Positions 28,058-36,596 are shown, numbered from the stretch's first letter. The stretch: 64,000 bases of DNA from Agrococcus sp. ARC_14 (GCF_022436485.1 NZ_JAKUDO010000001.1:372001-436000); one strand, 5' to 3'. Notes: generated by a model from the letters alone, not told the origin. Made by a program: numbers and translations.

Positions 28058-28351
28058 ATGCGCGGCAGGATCCTCTTCGTGATCGGACTCGGCGCGGGCT
28101 ACGTGCTCGGAGCCAAGGCCGGCCGTCAGCGCTACGAGCAGATCGCGGGCGCGGCCGACAAGGTCTGGAACTCACCGACGGTCGCGAAGCAGCGCCACGA
28201 GGTGCAGCACTTCGTCGAGACGCAGGCACCGAAGCTGGTCGGCACCGCGACCGACGCGGCCAGCGACGCGATCGGCAAGGTCACCAAGCGGAAGGGATCG
28301 CGCCGCGGCAGCCACGGCTCCGACATCGCGCGACCCGAGGACGTCTCATGA
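28058..28351 (+). CDS. YtxH-like small membrane-associated protein
   Basis: The 97-aa product has a glycine-rich N-terminal helix (MRGRILFVIGLGAGYVLGAK) followed by AGRQRYEQIAGAADKVWNSP and a basic tail. This is the standard first gene of a conserved three-gene actinobacterial envelope operon. Function is not established. It overlaps the next gene by four bases (ATGA). Confidence 0.8.
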   Translation: MRGRILFVIGLGAGYVLGAKAGRQRYEQIAGAADKVWNSPTVAKQRHEVQHFVETQAPKLVGTATDAASDAIGKVTKRKGSRRGSHGSDIARPEDVS

Positions 28352-28788
28352 CGCAGCGCAAGTCGTTCGGCGATCTCATCTCTGAGACGCCCAAGCTCAT
28401 GGTCGAGCTCGTCAAGGCAGAGATCGACAACCTCAAGTCAGAGGTGACGGGCAAGGCGAAGGGCCTCGGCGTCGGCGGCGCGCTCCTCGCCGTCGCGGGC
28501 CTGCTCTCGATCTTCCTGATCAGCTGGCTGCTCTACGCGGGCTACGAGGGGCTCAACGTGGTCTTCGTGCCGTGGCTCTCTGCGCTGCTGCTCTCGGCCG
28601 GCCTCCTGGTGATCATCGCGATCCTGGCGCTCATCGGGCTCTCCTCGATCAAGAAGAACAAGGACTTCAACAACCTGGAGGCGGTCGACAGCATCAAGGA
28701 CGACGTCAACATGGTGCGCGGCCTCGGCCACGCAGCCGACGGCTCCGACCCGCTCAACGACCTCGACACCACTGGAGTGCAGCGATGA
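28348..28788 (+). CDS. Holin-like superfamily membrane protein (Phage_holin_3_6 type)
   Basis: The 146-aa product has an amphipathic N-terminus (LMVELVKAEIDNLKSEVTGK) and two membrane helices (about 45-67 and 73-99), then a charged tail. This is the PF07332-like pattern of chromosomal actinobacterial 'phage holin family' proteins, which are not part of a prophage. It is coupled by overlapping start/stop codons on both sides, to the YtxH-like gene and to the DUF3618 gene. Confidence 0.8.
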   Translation: MTQRKSFGDLISETPKLMVELVKAEIDNLKSEVTGKAKGLGVGGALLAVAGLLSIFLISWLLYAGYEGLNVVFVPWLSALLLSAGLLVIIAILALIGLSSIKKNKDFNNLEAVDSIKDDVNMVRGLGHAADGSDPLNDLDTTGVQR

Positions 28789-29003
28789 CTGAGCAGCGCG
28801 ACATCGACCGCAAGCGCGAGGAGCTGCGCCAGCACCTCAACGAGCTCGAGGACCGCGTCAACCCCAAGAAGGTCGCCAATCGGGCGGTCGGCAAGGCGCA
28901 GGATTCCTACAACGAGGATCCGACGCCCTGGATCGCCGCGGTCGCGGGTGTCGCCGTGCTCGTCGTCGGCGGCATCGCGCTCGCCATCTTCGGTCGCCGG
29001 TAG
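28785..29003 (+). CDS. DUF3618-family protein
   Basis: The 72-aa product has a charged coiled N-terminus (DIDRKREELRQHLNELEDRV, NPKKVANRAVGKA) and one C-terminal membrane helix ending IFGRR. This matches DUF3618 proteins that close the YtxH/holin-like/DUF3618 operon. Start and stop overlaps show it is translated with the two preceding genes. Role unknown; probably envelope stress or membrane structure. Confidence 0.8.
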   Translation: MTEQRDIDRKREELRQHLNELEDRVNPKKVANRAVGKAQDSYNEDPTPWIAAVAGVAVLVVGGIALAIFGRR

Positions 29004-29012
29004 CCAGCCCGG

Positions 29013-29094
29013 TGGTCGAGTAGGCCGGTTCTGTCGGCCGTATCGAGACCATGACCGAGTGACATCTCGATACGGGCCTGCGGCCCTACTCGAT
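29013..29094. repeat. Branched palindromic intergenic element, family B
   Basis: The outer stem TCGAGTAGG (29016-29024) / CCTACTCGA (29085-29093) encloses GGCCG/CGGCC (29023/29035), CGTATCGAGA/TCTCGATACG (29039/29065) and GGGCC/GGCCC (29074/29082). It has the same three-armed layout as elements A1 and A2 but an unrelated core sequence, and again lies between convergent genes. Confidence 0.8.
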
Positions 29095-29138
29095 GAACGC
29101 AGGGGTCGTGCGGTCCTGCTCGATGAGCGTGAGGGCGC

Positions 29139-29951
29139 TCAGGCCGCCGGCTCGACCGCGAGCTCGTGCAGGTCGCGTCGCGACACCTCGAGCGTCGCGA
29201 GGTCGATCCGCACCGCCGTCTCGGGCGCCATGCGCTGCCAGCCGTCGCCCGTCAGGCCGCTGGAGGTCACGGCGATCGCGCCGTCCTCCGCCCGCCGCCA
29301 CGACAGCTGGTAGTAGTGGTCGACGTGGCCGGCAGGCAGGTCGTCGCCGAGGCCCGACTCCTCGAAGAGGTCGTGCGGCACGGGCGCGCCCTCGTTGGCG
29401 TGCGTCGCGATCAGCTCGTCGGGCGAAAGCACCAGCAGGTTGAGCGCCGAGGTGGGGAACTCGCGACGGATCTCCGCCACCGTCGCCGTCACGGCGTCGA
29501 AGAGCGGCTCGCCCGCCTCGTGCCTGCGCAGGATGAGCGCGAAGACCATCGCCGTGTCGGTCTCGCCTCCCACCTGCGCGAGCTCGGCATCCGTCACCTT
29601 CGCCCGCAGTCGCGAGATCGGTGTGATCGAGCCGTTCTGCGCCAGCACGATCTCACCCACGCGGAAGGGGTGCGTGTTGGCGACGCGCGTCGCGAGGCCC
29701 TCGGTCGCGAGGCGCAGGTGGGTGAGACGGGCGCGCGTCGGGGTGTCGGTGAGCGCACCGGTGAGATCGGGGTTGTCGAGGCCGCGAGCGGCATCGCGGT
29801 AGCGCCGCACCTGCCGACCCTCGAGCCACGCGGTGCCCCAGCCGTCGGTGTGCAGGCGGCCGAGCCGCTGCCACTCACCGCACGAGGCGCTGCCGATGAC
29901 ATCCTGCGTCGTGGCAGGCGTGGGGGAGACGTGCGCAAGCAGCCGACACAT
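29139..29951 (-). CDS. Class II glutamine amidotransferase (YafJ-like)
   Basis: The start at ATG 29951 gives MCRLLAHV, which exposes Cys2 as the N-terminal nucleophile after Met removal; this fixes the start although the frame is open further upstream. The 270-aa protein has the amidotransferase features HTDGWGTAWLEG, LTHLRLATEGLA, NTHPFRVGEIVLAQNGSI and GETDTAMVFALIL. YafJ-like proteins are homologues of the glutaminase domain of GlmS/PurF without a synthase partner; the acceptor is unknown. It is divergent from the Pif1-like helicase gene. Confidence 0.88.
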   Translation of the reverse strand: MCRLLAHVSPTPATTQDVIGSASCGEWQRLGRLHTDGWGTAWLEGRQVRRYRDAARGLDNPDLTGALTDTPTRARLTHLRLATEGLATRVANTHPFRVGEIVLAQNGSITPISRLRAKVTDAELAQVGGETDTAMVFALILRRHEAGEPLFDAVTATVAEIRREFPTSALNLLVLSPDELIATHANEGAPVPHDLFEESGLGDDLPAGHVDHYYQLSWRRAEDGAIAVTSSGLTGDGWQRMAPETAVRIDLATLEVSRRDLHELAVEPAA

Positions 29952-30093
29952 AGATGCATCCCCTCCGTTTCTCCCTCCATCCTCTCGCATCCGTCAAGGG
30001 GTGGGCGGATGCGTCGTCACAGGCGGTCACATTGCGCGCCGCGGTGCTTCCACAGGGCGGCGTCGTCGGCGGACGCGCGCGGCGGCTCCCGGC

Positions 30094-30099
30094 TAGCCT
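30094..30099 (+). promoter_or_regulatory. -10 element TAGCCT for leaderless helicase gene
   Basis: TAGCCT, six bases (30100-30105) and GTG 30106. Confidence 0.5.
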
Positions 30100-30105
30100 C
30101 CGTGC

Positions 30106-31533
30106 GTGCGCGAGGATGGTGGGATGAGCATCCAGCTGACGCCTGAGCAGCTGGCGATCTATGAGCGCATCGAGCGCGGCGACGGCCACCTGTTCATCAC
30201 CGGCCGCGCCGGCACGGGCAAGTCGACGCTGCTGCGGCACCTCACGGAGCACTCGTCGAAGCAGATCATCGTGTGCGCGCCGACGGGGGTCGCGGCGCTC
30301 AACGTGGGCGGGCAGACGATCCACTCGCTGCTCAAGCTGCCGCTGGGCGTCATCGCCGAGGCGCCGCTGCGGCAGAGCGCAGAGCTCAAGCGCATGCTCG
30401 GCAAGCTCGACCTGCTCGTGATCGACGAGATCTCGATGGTGAACGCCGATCTCATGGATGCCATCGACCGCTCGCTGCGGCAGGCCCGCGGTGTGCGCTC
30501 CGTGGCCTTCGGCGGCGTGCAGGTCGTCATGTTCGGCGACCCCTACCAGCTGGCCCCGGTGCCGGGCGATGCCGAGGAGCGCGCCTACTTCGCCGACCAC
30601 TACGAGTCGATGTGGTTCTTCGACGCGCGCGTCTGGCGCGAGGAGCGCCTCGACGTGGTCGAGCTCGTGCACATCCACCGGCAGTCCGATCTGGAGTTCA
30701 AGCAGGCGCTCAACGCCGTGCGGCACGGCACCGTGACGGCCGAGATCGCGCAGCTGCTGAACGATGCGGGTGCGCGGACGCCGCCGGACGACGACGTGCT
30801 CACGCTCGCGACCCGCAACGACACCGTCACGCGCATCAACGGGCGCGAGCTCGCGCGCCTCGCGGGCAGGCCGAAGACGGCGAAGGCAGAGGTCACTGGC
30901 GACTTCGGCGGACGGCAGTACCCCGCTGACGCCGAGCTGCAGCTGAAGATCGGGGCGCAGGTGATGTTCCTCCGCAACGACTCCGGCGGGCGCTGGGTCA
31001 ACGGCTCGCTCGGCAAGGTGGTCGACATCGGGGGCACCGTGCGGGTCGAGGTCGACGGCGTGGACCATGAGGTCGAGCCGGCGGTGTGGGAGCAGTTCCG
31101 CTACTCCTACTCGCCGACGACGAAGGAGATCAAGCGGGATGTGGTGGCCGAGTTCACGCAGTTCCCGTTGCGTCTGGCGTGGGCGGTGACGATCCACAAG
31201 TCGCAGGGCAAGACCTTCGACCGCGCGATCGTCGATCTCGGCTCGCGCGCGTTCGCGCCAGGCCAGACCTACGTCGCGCTCTCGCGACTCACGTCGCTCG
31301 AGGGGCTGTATCTGACGCGACCGCTGCAGCCCCGCGACATCATCGTCGACCAGCGCGTGCGCCGCTTCATCCACGAGGTGCGGGAGCAGGATGCGGCGCG
31401 GGCAGCGCGCGACGATCTGCGCGATGCTCCGGCAGCGGCGCCGGCAGCGGCACCGGCAGAGACGGCGGCCGAGGAGGACGTGCGGGATCGAGTCGATGCC
31501 GCCTTCGCCCCGGATGGCCCGACGCCGTTCTGA
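30106..31533 (+). CDS. Pif1-like superfamily 1 DNA helicase
   Basis: The 475-aa protein has the SF1B helicase motifs in order: Walker A GRAGTGKSTLL (about 34), motif Ia VCAPTGVAALNVGGQTIHSL, Walker B LLVIDEISMVNADLMD, motif III FGDPYQLAPVPG, motif IV-like LVHIHRQSD, and near the C-terminus VTIHKSQGKTFDRAIVDLG and YVALSRLTSLEGLYL. Pif1 proteins unwind DNA 5'-3' and resolve G-quadruplexes, useful in a G+C-rich genome. GTG 30106 fits the leaderless promoter; ATG 30124 (MSIQLTPEQ) is an alternative. The C-terminus is Ala/Pro-rich and disordered. Confidence 0.88.
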   Translation: MREDGGMSIQLTPEQLAIYERIERGDGHLFITGRAGTGKSTLLRHLTEHSSKQIIVCAPTGVAALNVGGQTIHSLLKLPLGVIAEAPLRQSAELKRMLGKLDLLVIDEISMVNADLMDAIDRSLRQARGVRSVAFGGVQVVMFGDPYQLAPVPGDAEERAYFADHYESMWFFDARVWREERLDVVELVHIHRQSDLEFKQALNAVRHGTVTAEIAQLLNDAGARTPPDDDVLTLATRNDTVTRINGRELARLAGRPKTAKAEVTGDFGGRQYPADAELQLKIGAQVMFLRNDSGGRWVNGSLGKVVDIGGTVRVEVDGVDHEVEPAVWEQFRYSYSPTTKEIKRDVVAEFTQFPLRLAWAVTIHKSQGKTFDRAIVDLGSRAFAPGQTYVALSRLTSLEGLYLTRPLQPRDIIVDQRVRRFIHEVREQDAARAARDDLRDAPAAAPAAAPAETAAEEDVRDRVDAAFAPDGPTPF

Positions 31534-31549
31534 GAGCAGCCGCGACCCG

Positions 31550-32119
31550 TCACTCGCCCGCCGCGTCCTCGGCGTGATCGACCACCGGCAGGTCGGCGAG
31601 CGCGGTGAGGAAGCGGCTCACGACCTGCCGCTCCTCGCTGGGCATGGCCGCCGCCACCATGAACCGACGCAGGTGGTCTGCTCCGACCGATGAGCTCGCG
31701 GTCGCTCGCGTGCTGTCGGTGACGACGATCGAGAGCGCGCGACGGTCGCTCGGATGCGGCTCTCGGCGGATGTGTCCCGCGCGCTCGAGCCGGTCGAGCA
31801 GCTTGGTGACGGAGGAGCCCTGCAGGCCGAGGTGTTCGGCGAGCATGGTCGAGGTGATGGTGCTGCCGCGCCGCCCTGCCGACATCAGGTAGCGGATCGC
31901 CCGCATGTCGTTCTCGCCCAGCCGCATGTGATGTCGGCTCGCGTCGCGCTGGGCATCCGAGGTGCGTCGCCACCGGCGCAGCGCCTCGAAGAGGTCGATG
32001 ATCTCGTCGACGTCCGCGTCGCTGAGACCGAGGTCACGGACGATCGCCGCAGAGACCTCGTGGTTCCGGGGATCGATCACCGAGCGCGAATCAGGGTCAT
32101 GCTCCGATGGATGCCGCAT
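31550..32119 (-). CDS. MarR-family regulator of the carotenoid operon (CrtR-like), paralog 1
   Basis: The 189-aa winged-helix protein has recognition region MLAEHLGLQGSSVTKLLDRL and wing HIRREPHPSDRRALSIVVTD. It is divergent from the idi-crt operon and very similar to the MarR at 40531 (shared ADVDEIIDLF-ALRRW, LGENDMRAIRYLMS, and the same HTH). In Corynebacterium glutamicum the MarR-type CrtR, divergent from crt, represses it and responds to geranylgeranyl diphosphate; the same role is inferred here. The start is leaderless (TAGAAT plus six bases). The operator AAACTGATAGTTGCC lies between the divergent promoters. Confidence 0.88.
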   Translation of the reverse strand: MRHPSEHDPDSRSVIDPRNHEVSAAIVRDLGLSDADVDEIIDLFEALRRWRRTSDAQRDASRHHMRLGENDMRAIRYLMSAGRRGSTITSTMLAEHLGLQGSSVTKLLDRLERAGHIRREPHPSDRRALSIVVTDSTRATASSSVGADHLRRFMVAAAMPSEERQVVSRFLTALADLPVVDHAEDAAGE

Positions 32120-32125
32120 GCCGCC

Positions 32126-32131
32126 ATTCTA
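32126..32131 (-). promoter_or_regulatory. -10 element TAGAAT for the divergent MarR gene
   Basis: Minus-strand TAGAAT, six bases and ATG 32119. Confidence 0.5.
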
Positions 32132-32137
32132 TTTGCC

Positions 32138-32152
32138 AAACTGATAGTTGCC
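32138..32152. promoter_or_regulatory. MarR operator in front of the carotenoid operon
   Basis: AAACTGATAGTTGCC contains the inverted repeat AACT-GAT-AGTT. The same 15-mer with one change occurs upstream of the paralogous MarR (41110-41124). It overlaps the candidate -35 of the idi promoter (TTGCCT, 32148-32153), so binding should block idi-crt transcription. Confidence 0.65.
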
Positions 32153-32175
32153 TAGACTCAGTAATTTGATACGCT
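32148..32175 (+). promoter_or_regulatory. idi-crt operon promoter
   Basis: TTGCCT (32148-32153), a 16-bp spacer, TACGCT (32170-32175), and then six bases to ATG 32182: a leaderless transcript of the carotenoid operon. Confidence 0.6.
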
Positions 32176-32181
32176 CGCCGC

Positions 32182-32742
32182 ATGACGATCCCGACGGATG
32201 CCGGTTGGCCACGAGACCACGAGCTCGTCGTGCTGCTCGACCCCAGCGGTCGCCCGATCGGCTCGGCACCGAAGGCGACCGTGCACACCGACGCCACACC
32301 CCTCCACCTGGCGTTCTCGTGCCACCTGCTCGATGACGACGGGCGGATGCTCGTCACGCGCAGGGCGCTGACGAAGCGCGCGTGGCCGGGGGTCTGGACG
32401 AACGCCTGCTGCGGGCATCCTGCTCCGGGCGAGCAGCTCGAGGCAGCCGTGCTGCGGCGCGTGCAGCAGGAGCTGGGCGCCGCGGTCGTCGACCTCGAGC
32501 TGGTGCTGCCCGACTTCGCCTACCGGGCGGTGGACGCGAACGGCATCGTCGAGCACGAGCGCTGCCCAGTCTTCATCGGCCGCGTTGCCGGCGAGCTGCA
32601 GCCCGACCCGAGCGAGACGATCGAGTGGCAGTGGGTCGAGCCCGAACGTCTGCTCGCCGGCATCCGCGCGACGCCCTGGGCGTTCAGCCCGTGGCTCGTG
32701 CTGCAGGCCGAGCGGATGCCGCTGCTGGCGGGTGCCGCGTGA
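32182..32742 (+). CDS. idi: Isopentenyl-diphosphate delta-isomerase, type I
   Basis: Idi interconverts IPP and DMAPP, feeding the prenyl chain of the carotenoid pathway. The 186-aa NUDIX-fold protein has the catalytic Cys in WTNACCGHPAPGEQLEAAVL and the Glu-bearing metal motif after it (RRVQQELG), and an AYRAVDANGIVEHERCPVFI segment. It is the first cistron of a ten-gene overlapping operon, and its stop overlaps the crtE start (GTGA). Confidence 0.95.
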   Translation: MTIPTDAGWPRDHELVVLLDPSGRPIGSAPKATVHTDATPLHLAFSCHLLDDDGRMLVTRRALTKRAWPGVWTNACCGHPAPGEQLEAAVLRRVQQELGAAVVDLELVLPDFAYRAVDANGIVEHERCPVFIGRVAGELQPDPSETIEWQWVEPERLLAGIRATPWAFSPWLVLQAERMPLLAGAA

Positions 32743-33758
32743 CCGCCGTCGACACGCTCACGCTGCTCGCCGAGGTCGAGCGACGCGTAGCCGACCTCGC
32801 GGCGCCGAGCGGACCGCATCCGGTGCAGGCCGCGGCGGCGGGCGCGGTGACGGGCGGCAAGCTGCTGCGCCCGCGCCTGGTGCTGCTCGCCGCCGGCGCG
32901 GACGCCGATCGCGATGCCTTGGTCACGGCGGCGGCGGCGATCGAGCTGCTGCACGCGGCGCTGCTCGTGCACGACGACGTGATCGACGGCGACGACGAGC
33001 GGCGCGGCGCACCCTCCGTCGCCCATCGCGCGACCGCGACGGCCGCGGCCGCAGGACTGAGCCCGGCGGCCGCGGGCCGACTGGGGATGACCACCGCGAT
33101 CGTCGCGGGCGACGCGCTGCTGGTGCGCGCGCTTGCCGCGCTGGCGCAGATCGAGGCCCCCGCCGGGGTGCGCGCCCGGCTCGTCGGCATCGTGGAGCGC
33201 GCGATGGTGCACGCAGCGGAGGGGGAGCACGACGACGTGCTGCTCGCCGGCACCGCACCCGAGGAGGCGGTCATCACCCGCATCCTGGAAGGCAAGACCG
33301 CCGATTACTCCTTCCGGGCACCGCTCGAGATCGGGGCGCTGCTGGGCGGCCGTGACGAGTCGGCGATCGCTGCGCTCGGCACCATCGGCCTCCGGCTGGG
33401 CGTCGTCTACCAGCTGCGCGACGACGTGCTGGGGGTCTTCGGCGACGAGGCCGAGACCGGCAAGAGCGCGCTGAGCGACATCCGCGCCGGCGCGCCGACG
33501 CTGCTCGCGGCGCTCGCGAGCCGCGACGCCCGCTGGCGACCGGTCGCTGGCCACTACGGCGACCCGCTCGCCGACGAGGCCGACGCCGCCCGCGTGCGCC
33601 AGGTCATGCGCGGCACCGGCGCGCTGGCCGCGGTCGAGCAGCGCATCGCCGACGGCGCCGCCGCGGTGCGCGAGCTGATCGCCGCCGCACCGATCGAGCA
33701 GGCGGCGTGCGATGACCTGCTCGACATCCTGGGCCGCTGCGCGGAGCGCAGCCGGTGA
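32739..33758 (+). CDS. crtE: Geranylgeranyl diphosphate synthase (polyprenyl synthetase)
   Basis: The 339-aa trans-prenyltransferase makes the C20 precursor GGPP. The first aspartate-rich motif is LLVHDDVIDGDDERRGAPS (DDxxD), the second is YQLRDDVLGVFGDEAETGK, and GGKLLRPRLVLLAA is the substrate-binding KxxRP region. The GTG start overlaps the idi stop. Chain length is inferred from the crt context rather than from residues before the first motif. Confidence 0.92.
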   Translation: MTAVDTLTLLAEVERRVADLAAPSGPHPVQAAAAGAVTGGKLLRPRLVLLAAGADADRDALVTAAAAIELLHAALLVHDDVIDGDDERRGAPSVAHRATATAAAAGLSPAAAGRLGMTTAIVAGDALLVRALAALAQIEAPAGVRARLVGIVERAMVHAAEGEHDDVLLAGTAPEEAVITRILEGKTADYSFRAPLEIGALLGGRDESAIAALGTIGLRLGVVYQLRDDVLGVFGDEAETGKSALSDIRAGAPTLLAALASRDARWRPVAGHYGDPLADEADAARVRQVMRGTGALAAVEQRIADGAAAVRELIAAAPIEQAACDDLLDILGRCAERSR

Positions 33759-34669
33759 CCGGCCTCGACCTCTACACCGCCACCGCGCGGCGGGCCAGCA
33801 GTGCCGTGATCGGGGCCTACTCGAGCTCCTTCGGCATGGCGAGCCGGCTCCTGCCGCCGGCGATGCGTGGCGACATCCACACCGTCTACGCGCTGGTGCG
33901 CGTCGCGGACGAGATCGTCGACGGATGCGGCGCGGAATCCGGTCTCGACCAGGCAGGCTGCCGACGCGTGCTCGACGAGCTCGAGCGCGAGGTCGAGCAG
34001 GCGCTCGCGACGGGCTTCAGCGCCGACCTGATCGTGCACGCGTTCGCCGAGACCGCGCGCCGCGTGGGCATCACGGGGGATCAGACCGCGCCGTTCTTCG
34101 CTGCCATGCGCCGAGATCTCGATCCCGTGGCCTTCGTCGACGAGCGTGAGCTGCGCAGCTATGTCTACGGCTCGGCCGAGGTGGTCGGCATCATGTGCGT
34201 GCGCTGCTTCCTGGGCGGCACTCGGCTGCCCGACGCGGAGGCCCGTCGCGTCGCGCGCGGCGCGCGAGCGCTCGGCAGCGCCTTCCAGGTCGTCAACTTC
34301 CTGCGCGACATCGGGGCCGACGCCGCCGGTCTCGGTCGCGCCTACCTGCCGGGCATCGACCCGGCCCATCCGACCGACGCCGAGGTGGCGCGCGTGCTCG
34401 ACCGGCTCGAGGGCGAGCTGCGGATCGCGCGTGGCACCGTCGAGCTGCTGCCCCGCGGTGCGCGCCCGGCCGTCATCGCCGCCCACGACCTCTTCGCCGC
34501 GCTCGCCCGACGCATCCGCGCCACCCCCGCTGCCGAGCTGTCGACGCGTCGCATCAGCGTGCCGTCCGCGCAGAAGGTCGCGATCATCGCCCGCGCGACG
34601 CTCGCCGCCGGCCTCAGCCGCTCGGCCGGGCAGCGCGCCCGCCCCGCCGTCGCGGAGCCGGTGCGATGA
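33755..34669 (+). CDS. crtB: Phytoene synthase
   Basis: CrtB joins two GGPP molecules to phytoene. The 304-aa squalene/phytoene-synthase-family protein has the first aspartate motif RVADEIVDGCG, the second FQVVNFLRDIGADAAGLGR, the YVYGSAEVVGIMC helix, and the terminal-third RISVPSAQKVAIIAR. The GTG start overlaps crtE by four bases and the stop overlaps crtI by four. Confidence 0.94.
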   Translation: MTGLDLYTATARRASSAVIGAYSSSFGMASRLLPPAMRGDIHTVYALVRVADEIVDGCGAESGLDQAGCRRVLDELEREVEQALATGFSADLIVHAFAETARRVGITGDQTAPFFAAMRRDLDPVAFVDERELRSYVYGSAEVVGIMCVRCFLGGTRLPDAEARRVARGARALGSAFQVVNFLRDIGADAAGLGRAYLPGIDPAHPTDAEVARVLDRLEGELRIARGTVELLPRGARPAVIAAHDLFAALARRIRATPAAELSTRRISVPSAQKVAIIARATLAAGLSRSAGQRARPAVAEPVR

Positions 34670-36246
34670 GCCGCATCGTCGTGATCGGCGGTGGCATCGC
34701 CGGCATCGCAGCGGCCGGGCTGCTGGCCCGCGACGGCCACGCGGTCACGCTCCTCGAGCAGGGGAAGACCCTCGGCGGTCGCGCCGGTGTCTGGCGCTCG
34801 CGCGGCTTCACGTTCGACACCGGTCCCTCCTGGATGCTGATGCGCGAGCCCTACGAGCACGCGTTCCGGATGCTCGGGTCGCGGCTCGAGGACGAGCTCG
34901 ACCTCGAGCGGCTCGACCCCGCATACCGCGTGCTGTTCGAGGGCGAGCCCGAGCCGCTCGAGGTCTCGGGCGATCTCGAGGCGACGCTGGCGGCGTTCGA
35001 GGGCATCGAGCCCGGTGCGGCGGCGCGGCTGCGGGCCCATCTGGGCTCGGCGACCGAGACCGCCGCGCTCGCCACCGGCTCGCTGCTCTCGAACCGCTTC
35101 GACTCGCCGGGTGCCTTCGCGGGGCTCGGCCTGGGCGCGCGGTTGCCGCGGCTCGCACGGCTGCTGCTGGAGTCGCTCGAGCACCGCATCGCCCGCTCGT
35201 TCCGCGACCGCCGGCTGCGGCAGGTGCTCGGCTACCCGGCGGTCTTCCTCGGCACCGAGCCCAAGGCCGCCCCCTCGATGTACCACCTGATGAGCCACTT
35301 CGACATGGTCGAGGGCGTCTGGTATCCGCAGGGCGGCTTCGCCCGGGTGGTGGATGCGCTGGCGCAGCTGGCGGAGCGGGCCGGGGTGGAGGTGTGCACG
35401 GGCGCGCGCGTCGAGCGGATCCTGGTCGAGGACGGTGCTGCCCGTGGGGTCGTGCTCGCCGGCGGCGAGCGCATCGACGCCGATCTGGTGGTCTCGGCGG
35501 CCGACGGGCACGCCACCGACACCCGCATGCTCGCGCACGTGCCCGGCGTCGCCGCGCGTGCTCGGCGTCGCTGGGCCCGTCGCGTGGCCGGCCCGTCCGC
35601 GGTGCTCGTCATGCTGGGCGTGGAGGGTGCGCTGCCGCAGCTCGCGCACCACACGCTGCTGTTCACGCGCGACTGGGAGGACGGCTTCGCGCGCATCTTC
35701 GGCCCGCAGGCGGCCGACCCAGCCGACGGCGTCACCGATCCCGCATCGCTCTACGTGAGCCGCGCATCCGCCACCGACCCTTCGGTCGCGCCCGCTGGCC
35801 ACGAGGCGCTCTTCGTGCTCGTGCCGGTGCCCGCCGACGTGCGGCTCGGGCACGGCGGCGTCGACGGCGCCGGCGACGAGGCCGTGGAGCGGATCGCCGA
35901 CCGTGCGATCGCGCAGATCGGGGCGTGGGCAGGCATCGAGGGGCTCGCCGAGCGCGTCGTCACCCGCCGCACCATCGGGCCTGCCGACTTCGCGAGCGAC
36001 TTCGATGCCTGGCGCGGCACGGCCCTCGGGCCGGCGCACACGCTGCGACAGAGCGCCTTCCTGCGCGGCTCCACACGGCATCCGCGCGTGCGCGACCTGC
36101 TGCTGGCCGGCTCGACCACCGTGCCGGGCATCGGGGTGCCGATGTGCCTCATCTCTGCCGAGCTGGTCGTCAAGCACGTGCGCGGCGATCGCAGCACCGG
36201 GCCGCTGCGGCCGCTGGCCGCCGCGCCCGCACGGGAGGCGTCATGA
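34666..36246 (+). CDS. crtI: Phytoene desaturase (CrtI type)
   Basis: CrtI is an FAD enzyme that desaturates phytoene to lycopene in four steps. The 526-aa protein opens with the dinucleotide fold IVVIGGGIAGIAAAGLLARD, has GFTFDTGPSWMLM, WYPQGGFARVVDAL, and the C-terminal LLLAGSTTVPGIGVPMCLIS that closes the FAD site. Length fits bacterial CrtI (490-550 aa). It is flanked by four-base overlaps with crtB and crtYe. Confidence 0.95.
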   Translation: MSRIVVIGGGIAGIAAAGLLARDGHAVTLLEQGKTLGGRAGVWRSRGFTFDTGPSWMLMREPYEHAFRMLGSRLEDELDLERLDPAYRVLFEGEPEPLEVSGDLEATLAAFEGIEPGAAARLRAHLGSATETAALATGSLLSNRFDSPGAFAGLGLGARLPRLARLLLESLEHRIARSFRDRRLRQVLGYPAVFLGTEPKAAPSMYHLMSHFDMVEGVWYPQGGFARVVDALAQLAERAGVEVCTGARVERILVEDGAARGVVLAGGERIDADLVVSAADGHATDTRMLAHVPGVAARARRRWARRVAGPSAVLVMLGVEGALPQLAHHTLLFTRDWEDGFARIFGPQAADPADGVTDPASLYVSRASATDPSVAPAGHEALFVLVPVPADVRLGHGGVDGAGDEAVERIADRAIAQIGAWAGIEGLAERVVTRRTIGPADFASDFDAWRGTALGPAHTLRQSAFLRGSTRHPRVRDLLLAGSTTVPGIGVPMCLISAELVVKHVRGDRSTGPLRPLAAAPAREAS

Positions 36247-36596
36247 CGCTCGCCTACCTCGGCGCGATCGCCGTCGCCGCGCTCGGCGTCGGGGCGCTGG
36301 ATGCGCGCTGGCGGCTCGCGCTGTTCCGTGACGCGCGGCGCGCCCTCGCTGCCGTGGCGATCACGGCCGGAGTGATGCTGGCGATCGATCTGGGCGGCAT
36401 CGCGACCGGCAACTTCCGCCTCGGCGCCTCCCCGTGGATGACCGGCATCGAGGTGCTGCCGCACCTGCCGATCGAGGAGCTCGCCTTCGTGGCCTTCCTC
36501 GCCTACGTCTCGCTCGTCGCCTTCGCGGGTGCCGAGCGCATGCTCGCGGCACGGCGGCGGCGCTCGGTGGCCGCCGCGCGGGGCGGTGCCTCGTGA
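36243..36596 (+). CDS. crtYe: C50 carotenoid cyclase subunit (CrtYe-like)
   Basis: The 117-aa protein has three membrane helices and the lycopene-cyclase-domain motif LPIEELAFVAFLAYVSL (PxEE). It is the first of two small subunits that form the heterodimeric C50 carotenoid cyclase. In C. glutamicum the pair (CrtYe/CrtYf) makes epsilon rings for decaprenoxanthin; in Micrococcus the pair (CrtYg/CrtYh) makes gamma rings for sarcinaxanthin. Ring type cannot be decided by eye. Confidence 0.85.
   Translation: MTLAYLGAIAVAALGVGALDARWRLALFRDARRALAAVAITAGVMLAIDLGGIATGNFRLGASPWMTGIEVLPHLPIEELAFVAFLAYVSLVAFAGAERMLAARRRRSVAAARGGAS

Noticed and set aside
28348..28788. Phage holin considered as a sign of a prophage
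   Set aside because: No other phage gene is present. This holin-like family with its YtxH-like and DUF3618 partners is a normal actinobacterial envelope operon.
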